NCBI GenBank assembly: GCA_964559835.1
Contig: CAZLJE010000003.1
Coordinates: forward strand, 149,937 to 213,936
Direction of reading: 5' to 3'
Length of the DNA stretch: 64,000 nucleotides
DNA from: DAISJI01 sp964559835
Lineage (GTDB): Bacteria > Acidobacteriota > Terriglobia > Terriglobales > Acidobacteriaceae
Part shown: in pieces, positions 16,871-24,424 of the stretch
How the letters are laid out: the number at the start of each line of letters is the position of its first letter
How positions within the stretch are numbered: the stretch's first letter is position 1
Made by a program: the position numbers and the translations under genes
Notes under the pieces: generated by a model
Database searches by the model: none
What the model was told of the DNA's origin: nothing
Seen by the model: the letters and a program-made list of their open reading frames with translations, nothing else

Positions 16871-17764
16871 ATGAGTGGCTACTGGTCTGCCGGATTCCTA
16901 CTCCTGATCGGATTGGGCGGCTTATCTCAGAATCCTTCGCCCGCCGCTCCGACCAAGCCTCGAATCACCGTCCTGTACGATGCTTTCGGCCCGCCCTCCG
17001 CGATGCAGAAGGATTGGGGGTACTCAGCGCTCGTGGAATATGGCGGCAAACGCATCCTATTCGACACGGGTAACAATCCCGACATCCTCGCGCAGAATGC
17101 GAAGGCAAAGAATATCGATCTGACAAAGCTCGACTTCGTTGTCATGTCGCACCGCCATGGCGATCACATGGGCGGTCTCACTTATGTCTTGCGAGTAAAT
17201 CCCAGCGTAAAGATCTACGCGCCGAAAGAGGGCTTCGGCGTGTACGGTTCCGACCTCCCCAGCACGTTCTATCGCAAAGACGCATCTCTGCCAGCCGACC
17301 AGCGTTATTACGCCGGTTCCCCGCCCGATGTCATGCGCTTCGGCTCTGCCTGGCCCGGCGCCAACTTCCAGCTCATCGACAAGACCACGGAGATCGCTCC
17401 AGGCATCCACTTGATCTCGCTGGTATCCGATAAACCGGGCACGCTGGAATTGCGGGAACTGTCGCTCGCGATCGATACGCTGGAAGGAATCGTCATAGTC
17501 GTCGGCTGTTCGCACCCGGGTATCGATAAGATCGTCGCCGGAGCAGCCGCAATTAATCCCCGCGTCCATCTCATTGCCGGCGGATTTCACCTCGTGGTAT
17601 CGAGCGATCCCGACATCGAGAAGATCGTCACCGCGCTGCACGACACCTTCAAGGTCGAATACGTAGCGCCGGGACACTGCACGGGTGAGCCCGCGTTCGC
17701 CGCCCTGAAACGAGCGTTCGGCGATCATTATCTCTACGCTGGCCTCGGCACGACGGTGCGCTGA
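16871..17764 (+). CDS. Secreted MBL-fold hydrolase, RFA-P-synthase-like (COG1237 type)
   Basis: The 297-residue protein has a short hydrophobic signal (YWSAGFLLLIGLGGLSQ) and a metallo-beta-lactamase fold. The metal motif HRHGDHMGG is at about residues 95-103, with GCSHPGIDKI, GGFHLV and GHCTGEPAF further on. The arrangement matches the family containing archaeal beta-ribofuranosylaminobenzene-phosphate-synthase-like proteins rather than true beta-lactamases. The substrate is unknown. The start has GGAGG 6 nt upstream. Upstream in-frame sequence is K-type repeat and not coding. Confidence 0.85.
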   Translation: MSGYWSAGFLLLIGLGGLSQNPSPAAPTKPRITVLYDAFGPPSAMQKDWGYSALVEYGGKRILFDTGNNPDILAQNAKAKNIDLTKLDFVVMSHRHGDHMGGLTYVLRVNPSVKIYAPKEGFGVYGSDLPSTFYRKDASLPADQRYYAGSPPDVMRFGSAWPGANFQLIDKTTEIAPGIHLISLVSDKPGTLELRELSLAIDTLEGIVIVVGCSHPGIDKIVAGAAAINPRVHLIAGGFHLVVSSDPDIEKIVTALHDTFKVEYVAPGHCTGEPAFAALKRAFGDHYLYAGLGTTVR

Positions 17765-17786
17765 ATACCATGCGCCACTGACTCGC

Positions 17787-17824
17787 GGGGTGCCCCACCC
17801 TAGCCGGTTTTGCTAGGGTGGGCT
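17787..17824. repeat. R-type hairpin repeat, copy 4
   Basis: GGGGTGCCCCACCCTAGCC then GGTTTTGCTAGGGTGGGC. This is the best-formed copy, with a 10-bp stem. Confidence 0.85.
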
Positions 17825-17826
17825 TA

Positions 17827-17861
17827 AACTTACAACTTGCAACTTCCAACTTCCAACTTGC
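17827..17861. repeat. Heptamer array H11, overlapping the meaB start
   Basis: Five units AACTTNN (AC, GC, CC, CC, GC). The two candidate TTG start codons of meaB (17837 and 17858) both lie inside it. Confidence 0.85.
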
Positions 17862-18793
17862 TCGAAGAGATTCGTAGCGGCTCCCCGCGCGCCCTCGCCC
17901 GCGCCATCACTGCCGTCGAGAACCGCACTCCCGAATCTCGCGAACTCCTCAAAGCTCTCTTCCCGCACACCGGCCACGCTCGCGTCATCGGCTTGACCGG
18001 CGCGCCTGGTGCGGGCAAGAGCACTTTGGTCGACCAACTAGCCCGCGAGTACCGCAAGCAGCAGAAGACCGTCGGCATCGTCGCCGTCGATCCCACTTCG
18101 CCCTACACGGGCGGCGCGATCCTGGGCGACCGCATCCGCATGGGCTCGCATTACGCCGATCCCGGCATCTACATCCGCTCGATGGCCACCCGCGGCTCGC
18201 TCGGCGGCCTTGCCTCGACCACCTCCGACGTCGTAACCGTGATCGACGCCTCCGGCCGCGACCTCGTCCTCATCGAGACCGTCGGCGTCGGCCAGGACGA
18301 AGTCGACATCGTCCGCCTCGCCGAAGTCACCGTCGTCATCCTCGTCCCCGGCATGGGCGACGACGTCCAGACCATCAAGGCCGGCATCATGGAGATCGCA
18401 GACGTATTCGTTATCAACAAGAGCGACCGCGAAGGCGCCGAGCGCGTTGAGCGCGAGATCCGCGCCATGCAATCGCTCGCCCCGCGCAGCGACCGCTGGG
18501 TCCCGCCCGTGGTGAAGACCGTTGCCAGCGACGGCACCGGCGTGCCCGAAGTCGCCGCTGCCATCGCCGCCTACCAGGACTTCTTGGCGAAGAACAACCT
18601 CGTCCAGGAGAAGCTCGCCCACAACTGGCGCGAGCGCCTCGTCGAGATGCTCCGCGATTCCCTGCTCCAGCGCCTTTTGCGCGAGGAACTGAACGAAACG
18701 GCCGTCACTCGCTATGCGACCGAGATCGCCGAACGCAAGCGCGACCCATACACTCTGGTAGAAGAGATCGTTGCGAAACTCGGCAAAAATTAA
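17837..18793 (+). CDS. meaB: Methylmalonyl-CoA mutase-associated GTPase MeaB
   Basis: The 318-residue G3E-family GTPase protects and reloads adenosylcobalamin in methylmalonyl-CoA mutase. Motifs: Walker A GAPGAGKST at about residues 55-63, VDPTSPYTGGAILGDRIRM, the G3 region ETVGVGQDEVDI, and NKSD at about 195. The C-terminal dimerisation helices end ERKRDPYTLVEEIVAKL. The start is uncertain: TTG at 17837 or 17858, both inside a heptamer array, neither with a clear ribosome-binding site. mce lies 450 nt downstream. The mutase itself is not in the window. Confidence 0.93.
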   Translation: MQLPTSNLLEEIRSGSPRALARAITAVENRTPESRELLKALFPHTGHARVIGLTGAPGAGKSTLVDQLAREYRKQQKTVGIVAVDPTSPYTGGAILGDRIRMGSHYADPGIYIRSMATRGSLGGLASTTSDVVTVIDASGRDLVLIETVGVGQDEVDIVRLAEVTVVILVPGMGDDVQTIKAGIMEIADVFVINKSDREGAERVEREIRAMQSLAPRSDRWVPPVVKTVASDGTGVPEVAAAIAAYQDFLAKNNLVQEKLAHNWRERLVEMLRDSLLQRLLREELNETAVTRYATEIAERKRDPYTLVEEIVAKLGKN

Positions 18794-18796
18794 TTC

Positions 18797-18869
18797 TTGG
18801 CACTCGGCACTTGGTACTTGCTACTTATTACTTGTTACTGTTTTCCATCAGCCATGTGCCATGAGCCAT
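18797..18869. repeat. Two adjacent heptamer arrays, H12 and H13
   Basis: 18797-18838 holds six units of the TTGGTAC type (TTGGCAC, TCGGCAC, TTGCTAC, TTATTAC, TTGTTAC). 18849-18869 holds three NNGCCAT units. Two unrelated cores with the same period lie side by side. Confidence 0.85.
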
Positions 18870-18889
18870 CCGCCGCTTCCGGAGCCCAC

Positions 18890-19195
18890 ATGATCGCTAG
18901 ACTTTGGCACGGCTGGACCAAGCCCGAGAACGCCAACGAATACGAAGGTCTTCTTCGGACCGTGGTCCTGCCTGGCATCCATCGCATCCCGGGCTATAAC
19001 GGCGCGTGGCTCATGCGGCGCCGCGTCGGCCCCGAAGTCGAGTTCATCACGCTGACGTTCTGGGATTCCATGGAATCCGTACGCGAATTCGCCGGCGACT
19101 CACAGTTCCACGCGGTCATTCCCGCCGCCGCCCGCAAGCTCCTCTCCCGCTTCGACGAACAATCCATCCACTACGACGCCACCTGGGTTCCCTGA
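18890..19195 (+). CDS. ABM-type (antibiotic biosynthesis monooxygenase-like) small protein
   Basis: The 101-residue protein has a dimeric alpha/beta-barrel look: MIARLWHGWTKPENANEYEG, then VLPGIHRIPGYNGAWLMRR, VEFITLTFWDSMESVREFAG and a C-terminal strand SIHYDATWVP. This fits the ABM/Dabb superfamily of small cofactor-free or heme-handling enzymes. No substrate can be given. ATG at 18890 with GGAG 5 nt upstream; the longer frame from 18797 translates heptamer arrays. Confidence 0.75.
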   Translation: MIARLWHGWTKPENANEYEGLLRTVVLPGIHRIPGYNGAWLMRRRVGPEVEFITLTFWDSMESVREFAGDSQFHAVIPAAARKLLSRFDEQSIHYDATWVP

Positions 19196-19214
19196 GTCCT
19201 AAGCCCTACGTCCT
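19194..19214. repeat. Short heptamer array H14
   Basis: Three units (GAGTCCT, AAGCCCT, ACGTCCT). The first unit shares two bases with the preceding gene's TGA stop codon. Confidence 0.7.
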
Positions 19215-19243
19215 TTCGCCGCGAGCATTTATCATCTTCCGTT

Positions 19244-19651
19244 ATGTTCGCCATCGACCATCTCGGTATCGCCGTCAAATCTCTCGCCGCCTCCAAAGCT
19301 TTCTACGAACGCCTCGGCCTCAAGGTCATGCCTGAAGAAACCGTCGAGCAGGAGAAGGTCCGCCTCGCCATGGTGCCGGTTGGCGAGAGCCGCATCGAAC
19401 TGCTGGAACCGATCTCGGACGAATCGCCCATCGCGAAATTCCTGGCCAAGCGCGGCGAAGGGCTCCATCATGTCGCGCTGCAGGTCGACGATCTCGCGCA
19501 TACGGTCGAACAACTCAAGGCTTCCGGCGTTCGCCTGATCAATGACAACATCCAGATCGGCGCCGGCGGCCACCTGTACGTCTTCGTCCATCCCTCCAGC
19601 GCCGGCGGCGTCCTGCTCGAACTCTGCGAGGAGCAACCGAGAGGCGTATGA
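19244..19651 (+). CDS. mce: Methylmalonyl-CoA epimerase
   Basis: The 135-residue vicinal-oxygen-chelate enzyme interconverts the R and S forms of methylmalonyl-CoA, the step that feeds the B12-dependent mutase. It starts FAIDHLGIAVKSLAASKAFYERLGL, with the metal His at residue 6. It has GLHHVALQVDDL at about residues 74-85 and a C-terminal HPSSAGGVLLELCEE with the metal-binding/catalytic Glu, as in the family. It is close to meaB (17837), so the pair points to propionyl-CoA assimilation or propionate formation. Confidence 0.93.
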   Translation: MFAIDHLGIAVKSLAASKAFYERLGLKVMPEETVEQEKVRLAMVPVGESRIELLEPISDESPIAKFLAKRGEGLHHVALQVDDLAHTVEQLKASGVRLINDNIQIGAGGHLYVFVHPSSAGGVLLELCEEQPRGV

Positions 19652-19654
19652 CGT

Positions 19655-19727
19655 CCTTCGTGTCCCTTCGTGTCCTTTGTGGTGAGCGTTTTTCCTCTGC
19701 GTTCCCCCGCGTCCCCTGCGGTGAAAA
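19655..19727. repeat. K-type array
   Basis: CCTTCGTGTCCCTTCGTGTC and related CCTCTGCGTT, CCCCGCGTC words fill the gap between mce and tsaB. Confidence 0.7.
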
Positions 19728-20402
19728 ATGTTGATCGTCGCTATCGACACTTCCGGCAAGAACGGCTCCCTCGCCCTCGTCCGCTTCGACGTGGGGACGA
19801 ACAGTTCGTGTGAAACCTTCGAAGCTCTCGATCTCGTGCCGCTCTCCGGCGGCACCTACTCCGCTCAGCTCATCCCGCAGCTTGCCGCCATGCTCGACCG
19901 CCACCACATCGCAAACTCCGCCATCGACGCCTACGCCGTCGCCTCCGGCCCCGGTTCCTTCACCGGCCTGCGCGTCGGCCTGTCCACGGTCAAGGCCCTC
20001 GCCGACACCACCTCCAAACCGATCGCCGCCGTCACAGTTCTCGAAGCCGTGGCTTGGAAAGTGGAACAACTGGGCCGCATCTTTATCGCGCTCGACGCCG
20101 GCCGCAAGCAAGTCTTCGTTGGCGAATTCCTGTCGGAGGGCCGCCTGCGCACGCCGCTCTCCGAGCACCTGATGGACGTGACGTCCTTCGCCGAAAAACT
20201 AAAGACCGACTCCGCCCCCGTCTTCACGCCCGACGCGAATATTGCTGACGCCCTGCGCGCGACCGTCATCCCGCAACCCATGGCCGACCTCTACGCTCGC
20301 ATCGGCGCCGAGCGCATCCTCGCCGGCAATACCATCTCGCCCGCCGAACTCGACGCCAATTACATCCGCCGCTCCGACGCCGAGATTTTCTTCAAGCGCT
20401 GA
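19728..20402 (+). CDS. tsaB: tRNA t6A biosynthesis protein TsaB
   Basis: The 224-residue ASKHA-fold protein dimerises with TsaD in the threonylcarbamoyl transferase complex. Motifs: LIVAIDTSGKNGSLAL at the N-terminus, LIPQLAAMLDRHHI, and the signature ASGPGSFTGLRVGLSTVKAL at about residues 72-91, followed by ALDAGRKQVFVGEF. The C-terminus ends ANYIRRSDAEIFFKR. It is followed by rimI, a common bacterial gene order. tsaC is in the same window at 1514; tsaD and tsaE are not seen. Confidence 0.93.
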   Translation: MLIVAIDTSGKNGSLALVRFDVGTNSSCETFEALDLVPLSGGTYSAQLIPQLAAMLDRHHIANSAIDAYAVASGPGSFTGLRVGLSTVKALADTTSKPIAAVTVLEAVAWKVEQLGRIFIALDAGRKQVFVGEFLSEGRLRTPLSEHLMDVTSFAEKLKTDSAPVFTPDANIADALRATVIPQPMADLYARIGAERILAGNTISPAELDANYIRRSDAEIFFKR

Positions 20403-20408
20403 ACTCTT

Positions 20409-20575
20409 CTTGTTTTTCCTTCGTGTACCTTCGTGTCCTTTGTGGTGAACTCTCTTTCGTGGTGAACTCCTTGTTTTTCCTTCGTGTACCTTCGTGTCCT
20501 TTGCGGTGAACTCTCTTTCGTGGTGAACTCCTTGTTTTTCCTTCGTGTACCTTCGTGTCCATTGTGGTGAATAAT
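20409..20575. repeat. 61-bp tandem repeat, about 2.7 copies, built from K-type words
   Basis: The words CTTGTTTTTCCTTCGTGTAC start at 20409, 20470 and 20531, exactly 61 nt apart. Each copy also has CCTTCGTGTCC, a TTGTGGTGAAC-like word and CTCTCTTTCGTGGTGAACTC. It occupies the whole tsaB-rimI gap. Confidence 0.9.
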
Positions 20576-20585
20576 TTGCTCTACG

Positions 20586-21047
20586 ATGATCCGTCCCGCC
20601 ACGCTCGACGACCTCGCCGTAATCCTCGCCATCGAGCGCGCGTGTCCCACCGCCGCCCATTGGAGCGAAGCGGAGTACCGTCTCGTCTTCGATCCTGGCG
20701 CCACTCCGCGTATGCTGCTGATTTCCGAAGAGTCCACCATCTCCGGCTTCATCGTCGTCCGTACGGTCGGACCAGAATGGGAGATTGAGAACGTCGCCGT
20801 CGCGCCCGCTTCCCGCAGCCGCGGCATCGGCGCGCAGCTGGTCGCAGCCATTTTGCAGCAGGCCAAAATGCGCCGCGCAGAATCGGTCTTTCTTGAGGTC
20901 CGCGCCTCCAACACCGCAGCGCGCGCGCTCTATTCCCGCGCCGGATTTTCCGAAACCGGCCACCGTCGCGCCTATTACTCGAATCCGGACGAAGACGCGG
21001 TTCTCTATCGTCTCCACCTTCGTGACGGGTTGTCTTCTGCACCGTGA
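20586..21047 (+). CDS. rimI: Ribosomal-protein-alanine N-acetyltransferase RimI
   Basis: The 153-residue GNAT-fold enzyme would acetylate an N-terminal alanine, classically of ribosomal protein S18. It starts MIRPATLDDLAVILAIERAC, has VRTVGPEWEIENVAVAPASR, and the acetyl-CoA loop SRGIGAQLVAAILQQ at about residues 80-94. The C-terminal strand region is FLEVRASNTAARALYSRAGF, then YYSNPDEDAVLYRL. All match the RimI group. It directly follows tsaB. Confidence 0.9.
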   Translation: MIRPATLDDLAVILAIERACPTAAHWSEAEYRLVFDPGATPRMLLISEESTISGFIVVRTVGPEWEIENVAVAPASRSRGIGAQLVAAILQQAKMRRAESVFLEVRASNTAARALYSRAGFSETGHRRAYYSNPDEDAVLYRLHLRDGLSSAP

Positions 21048-21192
21048 ATGGTGCGTATTAAAATCGTGCTCTGCCTGTGGAAATCCGATTGAAGCCTCCT
21101 CCCCGCTGTGCTACGTTTTGAGATTGCGGGGTGGTGGCCGCTGTTCCTACCACCGCCTCCCCGCACTACGCGACTAGCAGGAGGACTGCTGG

Positions 21193-21420
21193 ATGGCTAC
21201 TCAGGTTCGCGACGTGCTTATCGCTCAAAATGAACAATTCAAGAAACTGGCAACGGAGCACTCGCAATACTCGCAGCGTCTCGATTCCCTCACTCAAAAG
21301 CGTTACCTCTCCGAAGACGAAAAAATCGAGGAAGTCCGCCTGAAGAAGCTGAAACTCCGTTTGAAGGACCAGATGGAGAGCCTGGAACGAGAGTTCCGGC
21401 GCTCCAACAACGTCGCTTAA
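21193..21420 (+). CDS. YdcH-family (DUF465) small coiled-coil protein
   Basis: The 75-residue, strongly helical and charged protein begins VRDVLIAQNEQFKKLATEH and has a conserved central loop YLSEDEKIEEVRLKKLKLRLKDQ. This fits the DUF465/YdcH family of about 70-residue coiled-coil hairpins of unknown function. AGGAGG lies 8 nt upstream of the ATG. The 145 nt before it contain no gene I can support. Confidence 0.8.
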   Translation: MATQVRDVLIAQNEQFKKLATEHSQYSQRLDSLTQKRYLSEDEKIEEVRLKKLKLRLKDQMESLEREFRRSNNVA

Positions 21421-21504
21421 TTCTTCAACGACTTCGCGGCTAAACCCGCGGAGCATTCGCCGCTCCCACGGCGATCCGGTTATCCCTGCCCAAGCGCCTC
21501 CTTG

Positions 21505-21577
21505 GTAGTTCCTCTGTGACGACTCTTTGTCCTCTGTGGTGAGTTCTTTAATCGGCAATCGACAATCGTCAATTCTT
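21505..21577. repeat. K-type array joined to heptamer array H15
   Basis: CCTCTGTGACGACTCTTTGT and CCTCTGTGGTGAG words, then four AATCGNC units (21550-21577). Confidence 0.75.
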
Positions 21578-21614
21578 TAGGTTCGTCCTCCGCGTCTATA
21601 ATGAAGTGATTCCT

Positions 21615-22274
21615 ATGGTTCGCGACGGCTACTATTACGGGCTCGCCTCGGTTCTCGCCGCTGTGCTGCTGGCGTGGCTCACCTCGCCCGCATGGGCCGT
21701 GCTCCCGCTGCTGCTGGGCGCGTTCTTTCTAAACTTCTTTCGCGATCCCGACCGCGTCGTCCCCGACACTGCGGGCGCCATCGTCGCTCCCGCGGACGGC
21801 AAGGTGACTGATATCGTGGACGTCGAAATCGCCGGCCGTCCTTACAAGCGGCTCAGCATCTTCCTCAACGTCTTCGACGTCCACGTGAACCGCTCGCCCG
21901 CCGCGGGCGTCATTACTCATGTCGAATACCGCAAGGGCCAGTTCAAGAACGCCATGGGCTCGACCTGTGTTGACCACAACGAGCAGAACATCGTCACCCT
22001 GGACTGCGGCGGCCAGACGCTGATCTTCAAGCAGATCGCCGGCTTGCTCGCCCGCCGCATCGTGTTCACCAAACAGATCGGCGACCGCATCGCGCGAGGC
22101 GAGCGCATCGGCATGATGAAGTTCGGCTCGCGCATGGACGTGATCTTCGATCCCGCCGCGGCCGTGCAGGCAAAACTCGGCCAGCGCGTCAAGGGCGGCA
22201 GTGACATCCTCGCTATCGCTCCGCTCTCTCCCGCTGCCACGACGCGTGAATCACGCGAGCAGGTGCGCGCATGA
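21615..22274 (+). CDS. psd: Phosphatidylserine decarboxylase proenzyme (short type)
   Basis: The 219-residue enzyme converts phosphatidylserine to phosphatidylethanolamine using a pyruvoyl group. Two N-terminal membrane helices are followed by FRDPDRVVPDTAGAIVAPADG, SIFLNVFDVHVNRSPAAG and, near the C-terminus, MKFGSRMDVIF. The Gly-Ser bond of FGSR is the self-cleavage site in short-type enzymes and yields the pyruvoyl-capped alpha chain. I prefer the ATG at 21615 to the in-frame GTG at 21606. The stop codon overlaps the pssA start by 4 nt, so the consecutive PE-synthesis enzymes are co-translated. Confidence 0.93.
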   Translation: MVRDGYYYGLASVLAAVLLAWLTSPAWAVLPLLLGAFFLNFFRDPDRVVPDTAGAIVAPADGKVTDIVDVEIAGRPYKRLSIFLNVFDVHVNRSPAAGVITHVEYRKGQFKNAMGSTCVDHNEQNIVTLDCGGQTLIFKQIAGLLARRIVFTKQIGDRIARGERIGMMKFGSRMDVIFDPAAAVQAKLGQRVKGGSDILAIAPLSPAATTRESREQVRA

Positions 22275-23143
22275 AGTTCAGTCGCCGCGCCGACGATCCC
22301 CGCACCCGCCGTGGACGCCGTGGCGCATACCTGCTGCCCTCGCTGTTCACGACCCTGAACATCGCGCTCGGCTATTACGCCCTCTTCCACATCTTCCGTG
22401 GCAGCGCCGACCAACCCTGGCACTACGACAACGCTGCCATCGCGATCGGCTTTGCCGCCGTCACCGATGGGCTCGACGGCCGCATCGCCCGCATGACCAA
22501 CACCACCTCCGACTTCGGCCGCGAGTTCGATTCTCTCGCCGACGTCATCACCTTCGGTGTTGCGCCCGCGTTTCTCGCCTTTATCTGGGGCTTCCACATG
22601 CTCGGCCCGTTCCGCGGCGCCGGATTCTTCTCGCGAGTCGTGCAGCTTGGCGGCATCACCAGCTTCGCCTTCCTGGTCGCCGGCGCATCGCGGCTTGCAC
22701 GCTTCAATATCCAGACGAACCCGCAGCCCTCGAACCCCGGACGCCCGGGCAAGAAGTACTTTGTCGGCATGCCGATCCCGGCCGCTGCCGGCGTGGTTGC
22801 CGCCGTCGTCCATTTCACCAACGGCTATCCCATCACCACCTGGTGGATGGCCTGTATCTGGTCCGCGCTGGTGCTCGCCTGCGGTTTCCTGATGGTCAGC
22901 ACCTGGCGCTTCTACAGCTTCAAGGACCTCAACTTCCGCGACCGCCATGGCGTGCGCCTCATCTTTGTGCTCGCCATCATCATCTTCGGGATCATCGCCG
23001 CGTCGGAATACGTGCTCTTCTTCCTGGCGCTGGCTTACATGCTCTCCGGCGTCGTCTGGCGGCTGATGTACGTCTTCCGGCGCCCGGCAGGTCCGACCAC
23101 GCCTCCCGCCGCTCCCTATACCGAGGCCACCGAAAGCCAATGA
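22271..23143 (+). CDS. pssA: CDP-diacylglycerol-serine O-phosphatidyltransferase
   Basis: The 290-residue membrane enzyme makes phosphatidylserine from CDP-DAG and serine, the substrate for the upstream psd product. It has the CDP-alcohol phosphotransferase motif in VTDGLDGRIARMTNTTSDFG, followed by REFDSLADVITFG at about residues 58-90. Several hydrophobic helices follow, including a C-terminal pair (IFVLAIIIFGIIAASEYVLF). It overlaps psd and the next gene, each by 4 nt. Confidence 0.93.
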   Translation: MKFSRRADDPRTRRGRRGAYLLPSLFTTLNIALGYYALFHIFRGSADQPWHYDNAAIAIGFAAVTDGLDGRIARMTNTTSDFGREFDSLADVITFGVAPAFLAFIWGFHMLGPFRGAGFFSRVVQLGGITSFAFLVAGASRLARFNIQTNPQPSNPGRPGKKYFVGMPIPAAAGVVAAVVHFTNGYPITTWWMACIWSALVLACGFLMVSTWRFYSFKDLNFRDRHGVRLIFVLAIIIFGIIAASEYVLFFLALAYMLSGVVWRLMYVFRRPAGPTTPPAAPYTEATESQ

Positions 23144-24189
23144 ACCGCGACGCCAAATCCCGCACCGATGCCACCTATCGCGTCGCCATCGTCGGCGCCG
23201 GCACGCTCAAGGGCAAGGAACTCGCCGACATCCTTCCCGAATCCAATTTTCCCGCCGTTGACATCAAGCTGCTCGACGACGAAGAATCGCTCGGCAGCCT
23301 GGAATCCGTTGGCGACGAGGTGACGTTCGTACAGAAGGTCACGCGCGACAACTTCGAGAACGTCGACTTCGCCTTCTTCTGCTCGCAGCCCGAGTTCACC
23401 CGCAAGCACTGGGAACTGGCCCAGAAGGCCGGCGCCGGCGTCATCGACCTGTCCTACGGCCTTGAAGACGTGCCCGGCGCGACCGTCCGCTCCGGCTGGA
23501 TGGAACGCGAACTACAGCACGCGCCCGCGCCCGAACTCGAGCCCGGACCTGTCGTGGTCGCGCATCCCGCGGCGATCGTGCTGGGACTGCTGCTCGTCCG
23601 CGCGCAGAAGGTCGCCAGCATCCGCTCGGCCATCGCCACCGTCTTCGAGCCTGCCAGCGAGCACGGGCGCGCCGGCATGGACGAGCTTCACGAGCAGACC
23701 GTAAACCTGCTCTCCTTCCAGGAAATGCCGAAGAAGGTCTTCGACGAGCAGGTCGCGTTCAACCTCATCGCGCGCTACGGCGAACAATCTCAGCCGACAC
23801 TGGAATCCGCCGAGCGCCGCATCCTCGCCCACTACAAAGCCATTACCGGCGGAAATGCCGTCACGCCGTCGATGATGCTCGTGCAGGCGCCCATCTTTCA
23901 CGGCCACGTCTTCTCGCTCTATCTCGAACTCGAGAAGCCGCGCTCGATCGGCGATCTCTCGCAAGCCATCGGAGGCGAGCACGTCGTCCTCACGCGTCTG
24001 GAAGACTCGCCGAGCAACGTCAACGCCGCCGGGCAGGAAGATGTGCTGGCCTGGATGCGTCCCGACGCGCAACGCGAGACCGGCATCTGGATCTGGGCCG
24101 CCGCCGACAACCTCCGCCTCACCGCCCACAACGCCATCGACTCCGCCCAGCAAATGGCAGCATCAAGACCGCGCAGGACTCTGCAGTAG
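23140..24189 (+). CDS. Aspartate-semialdehyde-dehydrogenase-like protein without the catalytic cysteine
   Basis: The 349-residue protein starts with a Rossmann motif YRVAIVGAGTLKGKELADIL, a family-like DFAFFCSQPEFTRKH, and the Asd/ArgC dimerisation domain (SIRSAIATVFEPASEHGRAG, ELHEQTVNLLSFQ, IFHGHVFSLYLELEKP). Asd normally has a catalytic Cys in a PNCT motif; here that position reads VVVAHPAAIVL, so dehydrogenase activity is unlikely. It is the third gene of the psd-pssA overlap operon. The role is unknown; the link to phospholipid synthesis is positional only. Confidence 0.8.
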   Translation: MNRDAKSRTDATYRVAIVGAGTLKGKELADILPESNFPAVDIKLLDDEESLGSLESVGDEVTFVQKVTRDNFENVDFAFFCSQPEFTRKHWELAQKAGAGVIDLSYGLEDVPGATVRSGWMERELQHAPAPELEPGPVVVAHPAAIVLGLLLVRAQKVASIRSAIATVFEPASEHGRAGMDELHEQTVNLLSFQEMPKKVFDEQVAFNLIARYGEQSQPTLESAERRILAHYKAITGGNAVTPSMMLVQAPIFHGHVFSLYLELEKPRSIGDLSQAIGGEHVVLTRLEDSPSNVNAAGQEDVLAWMRPDAQRETGIWIWAAADNLRLTAHNAIDSAQQMAASRPRRTLQ

Positions 24190-24424
24190 CACCTGGCAAA
24201 TCACGGCTCGAGATGGACGAATCGTCCTTCTTGGGTGTGCGAAAAGAATGACGTGGAGCACAGATGCTTGTGGCGAACCATTCTTTACAGGTACAACCCG
24301 CGTAAGAACGGTGTCTAATACACATGATGCTTGGGCGCGTGTTTACCCGTAAACTTTTCCCATTTGTGTAGCATTAATCTGTCTATGCAGTAATGAAGCC
24401 AAAGCCTGCCAATGCGGTACGACC

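Noticed and set aside
17787..17824. R-type hairpins as transcription terminators
   Set aside because: The stems are good but lack a U-tract, occur in both orientations and one lies inside nuoG.
20409..20575. Possible CRISPR array
   Set aside because: Copies are directly tandem with no unique spacers, and the unit is made of common K-type words. No cas genes are seen.
21048..21192. Small Cys-containing ORF between rimI and the YdcH-like gene
   Set aside because: A CSACGNPIE stretch is visible in one frame, but it belongs to a frame overlapping rimI and has no start or ribosome-binding site of its own.
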